DNA of 32,692 nt from Myxococcales bacterium UBA1660 (GTDB lineage Bacteria; Myxococcota_A; Polyangia; Polyangiales; Houyiibacteriaceae): assembly GCA_002320815.1 (NCBI GenBank), contig DCLA01000081.1, forward strand, positions 4,394 to 37,085, read 5' to 3'. Below the pieces are notes generated by a model. The model was not told the origin of the DNA, did no database searches, and saw only the letters and a list, made by a program, of their open reading frames with translations. Position numbers and translations under genes: made by a program. Shown piece by piece: positions 6,810 through 13,541 of this stretch. How positions within the stretch are numbered: the stretch's first letter is position 1; each line of letters starts with the position of its first letter.

Positions 6810-8171
6810 GTGTCATCCGACAGCTCCAAGATCTTCGTCCTCGATACCAACGTCCTGCTGCACGATGCGCGGGCCATCTACAAGTTCGAGGAGAACACCG
6901 TCGTCATCCCGATCTATGTCATCGAGGAGATCGACGGGTTCAAGAAGGAGCTCAGCGAGCGCGGCCGCAACGCCCGCGAGCTCGCGCGGACCCTGGACGA
7001 CCTGCGCGCCGCCAACGGGCACTCGCTGCAGGAAGGGGTGCCCATCCCCAGCCACGGCGAGGGACCCAACGGGACCCTGGTGGTGGCGGTCCCCAAGGGC
7101 GGCCAGGTCGACCTGATGCGGCACCGGGACAACCGGCAGATGGATCACGCCATCATGAACACCGCGCTCGAGTGGCGGGATGCCCACCCGGACCGGCCGG
7201 TGATCTTCGTGACCATGGACTCCAACCTCCGCATCCGGGCCGACGTGCTCGGGCTGCGCGCGGAGGGCTACGAGCACGGCCGGGTCAACGTGCGGGAGCT
7301 CTACTCCGGTATCGTGCAGGTGCCGGCGCCCAAGGCGTTGGTGGACCAGCTCGGCAAGCGCGAGAGCGTCGAGGTCGGCGAGCTGAACCTCCCGGAGGAC
7401 CTCCATCCCAACGCCTGCATCGTGCTCGCCGAGGTCGAGCGCCCGAAGCACACCGCCCTCGGCCGCCTCGACCAGAAGAAGGGCCTCGTCGAGCCCCTCC
7501 GCGTGGGTCGCGAAGGCGCCTGGGGGATTCGCCCGCGGAACCTCGAGCAGTACTTCGCCCTGGACATGCTCCTGGACCCGGACGTCCACCTCCTGACCCT
7601 GGTCGGCAAGGCCGGCACCGGAAAGACCCTGCTCGCGGTGGCTGCGGGGCTGCAGGCGGTGCTCGACGAGCGGAACTACGCGCGGCTGGTGGTCAGCCGG
7701 CCCATCTTCCCGCTCGGGCGTGACGTCGGCTATCTGCCGGGTACGCTGGAAGAGAAGCTCAACCCCTGGATGCAGCCCATCTTCGACAACCTCGAGTACA
7801 TCTTCACCGCCCGGCACCATCCGGCGAGCGACTACCGCGACTACGAGGAGCTCCTCCGCGAGGGGATGCTGCAGATCGAACCGCTGACCTACATCCGCGG
7901 CCGGTCCCTGCCCAACCAGTTCCTCATCGTCGACGAGGCGCAGAACCTCACGCCCCACGAGATGAAGACCATCGTCACCCGGGCCGGCGCCAACACGAAG
8001 ATCGTGCTCACCGGCGACCCGGAGCAGATCGACAACCCCTACGTGGACTCGGCCTCGAACGGTCTGACCATCCTCGCGGAGCGCTTCCGCAACGAGGAGA
8101 TCGCCGGTCACGTGACCCTGGTGAAGGGCGAGCGCAGCCCCCTCGCCGAGCGCGCCACCAAGCTTCTCTGA
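6810..8171 (+). CDS. phoH2: PhoH2-type protein: PIN nuclease domain fused to PhoH ATPase
   Basis: A cytoplasmic protein of 453 residues beginning at GTG 6810; the frame is open far upstream, but family similarity starts right here (KIFVLDTNVLLHD). Residues 8-150 are a PIN domain with the first acidic residue in DTN (Asp12) and a later MDSNLRIRA segment. Residues about 245-450 are the PhoH P-loop ATPase: Walker A GKAGTGKT at 266-273, SRPIFPLGRDVGYLPG after it, and Walker B FLIVDEAQN with Asp375-Glu376. PhoH2 proteins are described as RNA-unwinding, sequence-selective ribonucleases; in some actinobacteria they pair with an upstream antitoxin. No antitoxin-like gene is upstream here, where the neighbour is divergent. 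The stop TGA is followed at once by a second in-frame TGA and overlaps an ATG (TGATG). Confidence 0.95.
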   Translation: MSSDSSKIFVLDTNVLLHDARAIYKFEENTVVIPIYVIEEIDGFKKELSERGRNARELARTLDDLRAANGHSLQEGVPIPSHGEGPNGTLVVAVPKGGQVDLMRHRDNRQMDHAIMNTALEWRDAHPDRPVIFVTMDSNLRIRADVLGLRAEGYEHGRVNVRELYSGIVQVPAPKALVDQLGKRESVEVGELNLPEDLHPNACIVLAEVERPKHTALGRLDQKKGLVEPLRVGREGAWGIRPRNLEQYFALDMLLDPDVHLLTLVGKAGTGKTLLAVAAGLQAVLDERNYARLVVSRPIFPLGRDVGYLPGTLEEKLNPWMQPIFDNLEYIFTARHHPASDYRDYEELLREGMLQIEPLTYIRGRSLPNQFLIVDEAQNLTPHEMKTIVTRAGANTKIVLTGDPEQIDNPYVDSASNGLTILAERFRNEEIAGHVTLVKGERSPLAERATKLL

Positions 8172-8244
8172 TGAGGGTCTGGCACCCAGACCCGTCGTCA
8201 GCCGCTCCCCCGCCCATGGCCCCAGCTTCTCTGATGAGGGTCTG
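8161..8244 (+). repeat. 21-base direct repeat pair with an inverted copy between (REP-like)
   Basis: A 21-base sequence containing the last codons and stop of PhoH2 (8161-8181) occurs again, identical, at 8224-8244, ending directly at the ATG of the next gene. The period is 63 bases. Between them, 8186-8200 carries an imperfect inverted copy. Bases 8169-8182 and 8186-8200 fold into a 14-pair hairpin with a CAC loop, one bulged G and one G.U; its core GGGTCTGG/CCAGACCC is perfect. The same inverted arm can pair equally well with 8232-8244, which includes the GAGGG ribosome binding site of the downstream gene. No T-run follows, so it is not a standard terminator. Confidence 0.75.
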
Positions 8245-8245
8245 A
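8171..8245 (+). CDS. Possible 24-codon mini-ORF chained between PhoH2 and DUF1704 gene
   Basis: An ATG at 8171 overlaps the PhoH2 stop (TGATG, 8169-8173). It reads through 24 codons (MRVWHPDPSS... ending in SLMRV) to a TGA at 8243-8245 that itself overlaps the ATG of the next gene (TGATG, 8243-8247). Because the direct repeat has a 63-base period, the tripeptide MRV appears at both ends. It may be translated only as a coupling device; the peptide resembles nothing I recognise. It could equally be a by-product of the repeat. Confidence 0.25.
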   Translation: MRVWHPDPSSAAPPPMAPASLMRV

Positions 8246-9426
8246 TGGCGCTTCCTCGGGTGCAGCGGGAGCTCGATGCGCGGCTGCGGCGGATCGCCGA
8301 CGTCGCGCGGATGCTGCCGGCGCTGACCGCGCGGCACGGGCGCGCGGAGCGGCAGCGGCTGGTGCAGGCGCTGGATGCGGGCGAGCGGCTGGAGCCCAAG
8401 CTCGCGGCCGAGCCCCAGCGGGTCCCGCGGAGCGTGTGGCGCGACCTCGACGAGGCGCGGATCCTCGCCGCCCAGAGCCTGGCGAGCGACGTGCACCTCG
8501 CGCGGCTGGACGAACTCGAGCTCGAGCTGACCCTGATGGAGGTCCTCGGGGATCCCCGCCGGGTGCGGCCCATGGCCGTGCGGCTCTGGGGGACCGGCGA
8601 GCAGGAGGTCACCTACGAAGGCGCCGTGGCGAGCCTCGCCTCGGTGGCGCACACCATCCTGGCCACGGTGCAGGGCGCGCCGGAGCCGGCCACCCTCCCC
8701 GCCCAGTCGCGCACCGGGGCCTCGGCCGCCGGGGTGATGCTGGCCATCGCCGAGCGCGCCGGGCTACGCATCGAGGTGAAGGTGGAGCCACGACTGGTCG
8801 CCAACGCCGCGGCCGGCGAGCGCACCCTCTTCCTGGCCGACCGCAGCTTCGGCGAGCGCGAGGTCCGGCGGCTGGCGGCCCACGAGATCTTCGGACACCT
8901 GGTCGCCGCCGCCAACGGTCGCGCCCAGCCCATCGCGCTGCCCACGGTGGGCACCGCCGGCGCCTTCGCGGACCAGGAGGGCCTGGCCCTGGCGCTCGAA
9001 GAGCGCAGCGGCTTCATGGACGCCCACCGCATCCGAACCCTCGCCGCGCGGGTGCTGGTCACCGACCGCATGCACGCCGGCGCCGGCTTCGAGCCCACCG
9101 TCCGGATGCTCGTCGACGAGCACGGCTTCACGCCCACCGCGGCCATCGCCCTCGGCGAACGCGCCTGGCGCGGCGGCGGCGTGGCCCGGGACTGCGCCTA
9201 CCTCAGCGGTTGGCTACGGGTCCGCGAGGCGCTCCGCAGCGAGGCGGCCACCGTGGACGAGCTCCGCCTGGGGCGCGTCTCCCTCGCGGCGCTTCCGGCG
9301 CTCCGGGAGCTCTTGGCCATGGGCGCCTTGCGGCCCGGGCCCTTCCGGCCGTCGCTGGAGGTCGTGCACCAGGTGGGTCCCGCCCCCCTCACCCGGCGCC
9401 CGGCCCCCCTCGGCCCTCAGCGCTGA
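8245..9426 (+). CDS. DUF1704 (QEGLA-motif, MATCAP-like) putative zinc metallopeptidase
   Basis: A 393-residue soluble protein. The catalytic block is plain: HEIFGH (His213, Glu214, His218, an HExxxH metal site), then NGRAQPIAL and the QEGLA motif (Gln244-Ala248) whose glutamate is the expected third zinc ligand. This defines the DUF1704 family, named in bacteria for the QEGLA motif; eukaryotic members (MATCAP) are tyrosine carboxypeptidases acting on tubulin tails. The bacterial substrate is unknown. The N-terminal 150 residues are Arg/Leu-rich and helical. Start ATG 8245 has GAGGG a few bases upstream inside a duplicated 21-base repeat. It follows PhoH2 on the same strand and overlaps coaD by 10 bases, tail to tail. 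The C-terminus is Pro/Arg rich. Confidence 0.88.
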   Translation: MALPRVQRELDARLRRIADVARMLPALTARHGRAERQRLVQALDAGERLEPKLAAEPQRVPRSVWRDLDEARILAAQSLASDVHLARLDELELELTLMEVLGDPRRVRPMAVRLWGTGEQEVTYEGAVASLASVAHTILATVQGAPEPATLPAQSRTGASAAGVMLAIAERAGLRIEVKVEPRLVANAAAGERTLFLADRSFGEREVRRLAAHEIFGHLVAAANGRAQPIALPTVGTAGAFADQEGLALALEERSGFMDAHRIRTLAARVLVTDRMHAGAGFEPTVRMLVDEHGFTPTAAIALGERAWRGGGVARDCAYLSGWLRVREALRSEAATVDELRLGRVSLAALPALRELLAMGALRPGPFRPSLEVVHQVGPAPLTRRPAPLGPQR

Positions 9427-9911
9427 GCTTCGATCTTCGCCTGCAGGCGGTCGCTGACCGGCCCGGGCACCAGCTCGCTCACGTCGCCGCCCAGCTTCGC
9501 CGCTTCCTTCACCAGGTTCGACGAGACGTAGAAGTAGGCGTCGTCGGCCATGATGAAGACGGTCTCCACGTCCGGGTTCAGGTGCCGGTTCATGTTGGCC
9601 ATCTGCAGCTCGTACTCGAAGTCGGCGACGGCGCGGAGCCCGCGGAGGATCACCTCGGCGCCCTGCTGCTTGCAGTACTCGACGAGGAGCCCGTCGAACT
9701 GGTCGACCACGATGCGGTCCCCGAAGCCCATCTCGGCGGTGGACTCGCGGATCATCTCGATCCGCTCGTCCACCGTGAACATCGCCGTCTTGCGCGGGTT
9801 GTGGAGCACGGCGACCACGATGCGGTCGAAGGCCTTCATCCCGCTGGCGAGGATGCTGGTGTGGCCCTTGGTGATCGGGTCGAAGGACCCGGGGTAGACG
9901 GCGGTTCTCAT
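9417..9911 (-). CDS. coaD: Phosphopantetheine adenylyltransferase
   Basis: A 164-residue cytoplasmic enzyme of normal family length that joins 4'-phosphopantetheine and ATP to dephospho-CoA, the penultimate step of coenzyme A synthesis. Visible hallmarks are the nucleotidyltransferase motif YPGSFDPITKGH (T/HxGH at 14-17), the substrate-binding ILRGLRAVADFEYELQMA stretch, and the C-terminal VSSNLVKEAAKLGGDV (ISSxxVRE-type) motif. Start ATG 9911 is preceded by AGAGG. It lies 28 bases downstream of rsmD, an order seen in many bacteria, and its end overlaps the convergent metallopeptidase gene by 10 bases. Presumably essential and expressed from the upstream operon promoter. Confidence 0.97.
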   Translation of the reverse strand: MRTAVYPGSFDPITKGHTSILASGMKAFDRIVVAVLHNPRKTAMFTVDERIEMIRESTAEMGFGDRIVVDQFDGLLVEYCKQQGAEVILRGLRAVADFEYELQMANMNRHLNPDVETVFIMADDAYFYVSSNLVKEAAKLGGDVSELVPGPVSDRLQAKIEAQR

Positions 9912-9939
9912 CGGTTGGCCTCTCGGGGGGGCGGAGGGT

Positions 9940-10488
9940 TCAGGCGCGCGATAGCAAATCCACCGCGGTATCACCATAGCGATAGCTGGTGACCGCCCGG
10001 AGCGGGTGCTCGGGCAGCGCGTCGCGCCGGTCGCGCTCGACCACGACCAGGGCGTCCTCGGCCAGCGCCGGGACCAGCGCGGCGAGCAGCGGGCCGAGGT
10101 CCGGGACCCGGGCGTAGGGCGGATCGAGGAACACCAGGTGGAAGGGCCCGAGGTCCAGCACGCCGTCGATCTTCGCGCCGAACATGTCGTCGCGGCGGAC
10201 GGTGACCCGCGCGGAGAGCTCGAGCGCGGCCGCGCTCGCCTCCAGGCCCCGCCGGACCTTGGGGTCGGTGTCGACGAGCACGGCGGACTCGGCGCCGCGC
10301 GAGAGGGCCTCGAAGCCCAGCGCGCCGGTGCCGGCGAAGCCGTCGAGCACCCGCGCACGGGCGATGGCCCCCCGGGCCTCGAGGGCCGACGCGAGGGCTT
10401 CCCGGACCCGGTCCGAGGTCGGGCGGGTGTCGCGCCCCTTGGGTGCGGGAAAGCGGCGCCCCTTCAGAGCGCCGCCGACGATCCGCAT
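9940..10488 (-). CDS. rsmD: 16S rRNA (guanine(966)-N(2))-methyltransferase
   Basis: A 182-residue Rossmann-fold methyltransferase of typical length. It starts MRIVGGALKGRRF, followed by the family segment RPTSDRVREALASAL. The SAM-binding motif VLDGFAGTGALGFEALSRGA (about 47-66) is followed by VLVDTD and the catalytic DPPY motif in LVFLDPPYA. It methylates N2 of G966 in 16S rRNA using S-adenosylmethionine. It is separated by a single base from the stop of the PEGA-protein gene and by 28 bases from coaD, so all three are probably one transcript. Confidence 0.96.
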   Translation of the reverse strand: MRIVGGALKGRRFPAPKGRDTRPTSDRVREALASALEARGAIARARVLDGFAGTGALGFEALSRGAESAVLVDTDPKVRRGLEASAAALELSARVTVRRDDMFGAKIDGVLDLGPFHLVFLDPPYARVPDLGPLLAALVPALAEDALVVVERDRRDALPEHPLRAVTSYRYGDTAVDLLSRA

Positions 10489-10489
10489 C

Positions 10490-11746
10490 TCACCACTCGA
10501 CGGTGGCGTTCACGCCCATGTCGCGGACGCCCGCCATCCACGGCGAGATGTCCACGCGCGGACCGGAGGCCTGCTCCTCGTCCTCGTCGGCGCTGAGGCC
10601 GCGGATGAGCAGGAAGATGCCGGTGCCGACCGCGACGGCGCCGAGGCCGTACATCACGTACTGCATCACCAGGTTGCGCTGGCGGTCGTCGCAGGCGTCG
10701 CCGAGGCCTTCGACGCGGCTGGTGTCCTCGTCGCAGATGTCGCTCGAGTTGGAGGTCAGCAGGCCGGCCATGAGCGGGGTGATCTCGAAGCCCACCGGGG
10801 TGCGGCAGTTGCTGGCCGCGGCGGCGCGGTCGGCGGCGGTGATGGTGCCGCTGACGGCGCCGAGCTCGTCCTGGATGCACTGGCGATTGGGCGCGTCGAC
10901 GATGTCGCCCCGCTCGTCGATCTGCTTCTGGTTCTTGATGCCGAAGACCATGCCCACCGCGGCGAGCACCACGCCACCGGCGATGACCGCCGCGCCGGGG
11001 ATCCAGCCCAGGTTCGGCCCCTGGGTGCGCCCCAGGTTCGCGCGCAGCTCGGTCTGCTCGTCGGGCACCACGGTCAGCGAGCTCTCGAACTCGTCGTAAT
11101 CGGCGGCGGAGATGCGCACGGTCTTGTCGCCCTCGGTCACGTCGGTGACCACGAGCGCGCCGGCCTCGTCGGTGGTGCCGACGTTCTCGCCGTCGATGAA
11201 CACCGCCGCGCCCGGCGTGTTGGTGGAGATGCGCACCGAGCCGAAGCGCGCCTGGCCGGCGAACTGGGCAACGTAGCGTTCCGCCCGCGGCCGGAGCTGG
11301 TCGATGTCCGACTGCACCCGGGGGATGGTGTCGGTCAGCGAGTCCTCGATCTGCCCCTGCCCGGCGCTCGCGTTGAAGTTGTAGAGCGTGAGGGCGTAGT
11401 CGTACTCGTCGCCGGCGCCGGTCCGGCGCACGGTGCCGTAGATGATGCGGCTGGCCTCGAGCTCGGCGGCGATGTCCGCCATGCACTGGGCGTCGGGCTC
11501 GTCGCAGCCGTGGGCCACGCTCATCTGGGCGAGGGAGATGTCGGCCTCGGCCACCGACCAATCGGTGATGCCCCGGGCCTCCTGGCGGATCGCGCCGGTC
11601 AGGTTGCGCGCGAGCTCGTCGTCGCCCTCGACCGAGCGGATGCCGAGCACGAAGACCTGGCCACTCTGAGCGGCGACGGGGGCGACCCCTCCGAGGAGGC
11701 CGGCGAGGAGAAGGGACGCCGCGAGCGCGGGTCGAGTACGACTCAT
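10490..11746 (-). CDS. Exported PEGA-domain membrane protein
   Basis: A 418-residue protein starting at ATG 11746. Residues 1-26 are a signal peptide ending in VAA-Q. Residues 28-165 form a domain resembling the TolB-N-like nucleating domain seen in many myxobacterial PEGA proteins (VFVLGIRS, then GCDEPDAQCMADIAAELEA with two cysteines and ASRIIYGTV). Residues 168-237 are a PEGA domain (GSVRISTNTPGAAVFIDGEN ... ). Two hydrophobic segments (about 248-270 and 361-383) enclose a loop with four cysteines (290, 314, 338, 352) that could form disulphides if it faces the periplasm. The C-terminus is short and acidic. Role unknown; PEGA domains are thought to bind surface polysaccharide or protein layers. 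It is the first gene of the unit with rsmD and coaD. The 78-base gap to the divergent gene at 11825 must hold its promoter. Confidence 0.83.
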   Translation of the reverse strand: MSRTRPALAASLLLAGLLGGVAPVAAQSGQVFVLGIRSVEGDDELARNLTGAIRQEARGITDWSVAEADISLAQMSVAHGCDEPDAQCMADIAAELEASRIIYGTVRRTGAGDEYDYALTLYNFNASAGQGQIEDSLTDTIPRVQSDIDQLRPRAERYVAQFAGQARFGSVRISTNTPGAAVFIDGENVGTTDEAGALVVTDVTEGDKTVRISAADYDEFESSLTVVPDEQTELRANLGRTQGPNLGWIPGAAVIAGGVVLAAVGMVFGIKNQKQIDERGDIVDAPNRQCIQDELGAVSGTITAADRAAAASNCRTPVGFEITPLMAGLLTSNSSDICDEDTSRVEGLGDACDDRQRNLVMQYVMYGLGAVAVGTGIFLLIRGLSADEDEEQASGPRVDISPWMAGVRDMGVNATVEW

Positions 11747-11824
11747 GGCGCGGAGATTATCGGAAAGGGGTGGGGGGCAGCAATGAGAGGATGCCCATGC
11801 ACCCAGCAGGGGTCCCTTCGTGCT

Positions 11825-12454
11825 ATGGCCGAGGGCGAGATGTTGCGCTCCACCAACACGTTCGCCGCGCTCCTGGCCCGGGAGACCCCCGACATGGGCG
11901 CGATCGCCGACCACCTGAACGGCCTGGGGAACGCGGCCCGGACCCGGGAGGCCATCGGGCTCGGCCGCCGGGACCAGTCGAAGCTCTTCGCCGCGGCCGA
12001 GGGCGTCCACGCCATCGACCCGGGCTTCCTGGTGCCGAACGACGCCGCGCCGCTGAGCGAGGTCGTCCACGAGGGCCACAACACGATGCCCGCGTTCCGG
12101 CGCTTCGCGAAGGTCTTCTGCCGGGGCCCCGAGGACGCTGCGCCCCCCGAGGAGCGCTGGGGCTACAACCGGCAGCGCCAGACGCCGATCGTGGAGACGG
12201 TGGTGGGCCCGGGGTACTTCGTCGCCGGGCCCCACTCCGTCCCCGGGGAGCTCCTCGTGGACTATCTGCGGGTGCCACCCGGCAAGCCCGCCGCCTGGCC
12301 CCCCATCCTGCCCAACTCGGCCCGGCTGAGCCGCTTCGTCTACCAGGGCACCCAGGACGTACTCCGCGGCGTCTCCGACCACGTGAGCATCGGGCGCGCG
12401 ATGAAGAACGGTCGCTGGCTCCCGGCGTGGTTCATCCTGGTCCGCCAGGACTGA
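11825..12454 (+). CDS. Conserved-looking protein of unknown function
   Basis: I do not recognise this family. From ATG 11825 it is 209 residues, with no signal peptide, membrane segment or Cys pattern. It has the composition of a folded soluble protein. Notable segments are the helical start (STNTFAALLARETPDMGAIA), VVHEGHNTMPAFRRFAKVFC, WGYNRQRQTPIVETVVGPGY, VAGPHSVPGELLVDYLRVPP and a C-terminal GRAMKNGRWLPAWFILVRQD. The codon pattern (strong G/C third positions in this frame only) supports it as real. An in-frame ATG at 11782 would add residues rich in Cys and Arg and looks less likely. It is divergent from the PEGA gene and ends 6 bases before the AraC gene on the other strand. Confidence 0.75.
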   Translation: MAEGEMLRSTNTFAALLARETPDMGAIADHLNGLGNAARTREAIGLGRRDQSKLFAAAEGVHAIDPGFLVPNDAAPLSEVVHEGHNTMPAFRRFAKVFCRGPEDAAPPEERWGYNRQRQTPIVETVVGPGYFVAGPHSVPGELLVDYLRVPPGKPAAWPPILPNSARLSRFVYQGTQDVLRGVSDHVSIGRAMKNGRWLPAWFILVRQD

Positions 12455-12460
12455 GCCCGG

Positions 12461-13366
12461 CTAGCTCGACCGGGTGCGCTGGCGGCGGAGGGCCGCGGGG
12501 GTGACGCCGTAGTGACGGCGGAACCACCGGGTCAGGTGGCTCTGGTCGGAGAACCCCGTGGCGATGGCGATCTCGGCGATGGTCTCGGAGGTCCGAACCA
12601 GGAGCCCATGGGCGTGCTCCAGCCGTCGCTCCCGGAGCCAGGTCGCCGGCGGGCGCCCGTAGGTCGCCCGGAAGGTCCGCGAGAAGTGGTGCTCGCCCAG
12701 ACCGGCGACCGCGGCGAGGTCTCCCACGCCGAGCGGCTCGTCGAGGTGGGCGGCCACGTGCGACTCGAGCGCGCGGCGCTCGTCCTCGTCGAAGGTCCGG
12801 TCCCGCTCGTTGCGCTCGACCTCGAGGTAGTGGCGCAGCAGGTGGAGCGCGATGCGCTCGCCGATGGCCCGCGCGGCGCGGTCCGCGCCGAGGACCCGAG
12901 GCGCGGAGAGCTCACGATGGAGGTCCGCGCCGAAGGCGCCCAGGACGGAGTCGCTTCGGTGACCCAAGCGGAGGGGCCGGAGGCGCACCGCCGCCCCGAG
13001 GGACTCCCGGGCCAGGTCGCCCAGGTGTCCCGGATGGACGGTCACGTTGAGGACCTTCACCGCGCCCGACCAACGCCACCGGAGGGGCACCCCCATCGGG
13101 TTGACCAGGACGTCGCCGGCCCGGAGCGTCATCTCCTCGGCGGCCCCGGCCAGATCGCGGCGGATCGCGGCCTGGCCGTCGAGGCAGAGCAAGACGTGGA
13201 AGGCGTCCAAGGCGACCCCGCGGCTCTGATCGTGGGCGTCGAACTCGAAGCCGTGCACCCCGATCCGGCTGGCCGTCGCCGCGGTCCCCGGCAGCCACAC
13301 CGCGTAGTTCGCGGTGTCCCGGACGAGCTCGTCGACGCGGACGAGCGGGGACGGCAGGCGCTTCAT
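12461..13366 (-). CDS. AraC/XylS family transcriptional regulator
   Basis: A 301-residue activator-like protein. The N-terminal part (to about 150) has the beta-rich cupin-like sensing domain of the family, with AGDVLVNPMGVPLRWRW typical of it. The C-terminal 100 residues carry two helix-turn-helix units: LGVGDLAAVAGLGEHHFSRT, and TIAEIAIATGFSDQSHLTRW followed by FRRHYGVTPAALRR, the AraC signature. Start ATG 13366 is chosen for its GGGAG seven bases upstream; an ATG at 13426 lacks a site and would add 20 residues. It is divergent from the acyl-CoA ligase/crotonase operon, which it probably controls in response to a small acid or its CoA ester; that is inference from position. Confidence 0.93.
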   Translation of the reverse strand: MKRLPSPLVRVDELVRDTANYAVWLPGTAATASRIGVHGFEFDAHDQSRGVALDAFHVLLCLDGQAAIRRDLAGAAEEMTLRAGDVLVNPMGVPLRWRWSGAVKVLNVTVHPGHLGDLARESLGAAVRLRPLRLGHRSDSVLGAFGADLHRELSAPRVLGADRAARAIGERIALHLLRHYLEVERNERDRTFDEDERRALESHVAAHLDEPLGVGDLAAVAGLGEHHFSRTFRATYGRPPATWLRERRLEHAHGLLVRTSETIAEIAIATGFSDQSHLTRWFRRHYGVTPAALRRQRTRSS

Positions 13367-13541
13367 CGACTCCCACGCTAGCGCAAGCGCGCCCCTTTCG
13401 CAGCGGGGGAAAACGCGGTCGGTCATGACGCGGCGCGTCGTCCCGAACCTTCCATCGCGCGCCGTCAGCGTTCAAGACCGCCCCGAAACCGGTCGTTAGG
13501 GTCCGATGTCAACGAAGGCCTCGCCCTTCTAGACTCGCTCC
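13367..13541. promoter_or_regulatory. AraC / acyl-CoA ligase divergent control region
   Basis: This 175-base region separates the divergent starts. A perfect TTGACA lies on the minus strand (13512-13507); a weak -10 (GTTTCG) sits 17 bases further, giving a possible araC-type gene promoter with a leader of about 110 bases. An inverted pair GACCG/CGGTC lies at about 13476-13494. Neither is confirmed; the ligase start at 13542 has no strong Shine-Dalgarno sequence. Confidence 0.35.

Noticed and set aside
10490..12382. Long N-terminal extension of the PEGA gene
   Set aside because: It would be antisense to the 209-residue gene and would bury the signal peptide that starts at 11746.
12456..12474. 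CCCGG/CCGGG hairpin between the convergent unknown and AraC genes
   Set aside because: Five-base stem, nine-base loop and no T-run; expected by chance at this GC content.
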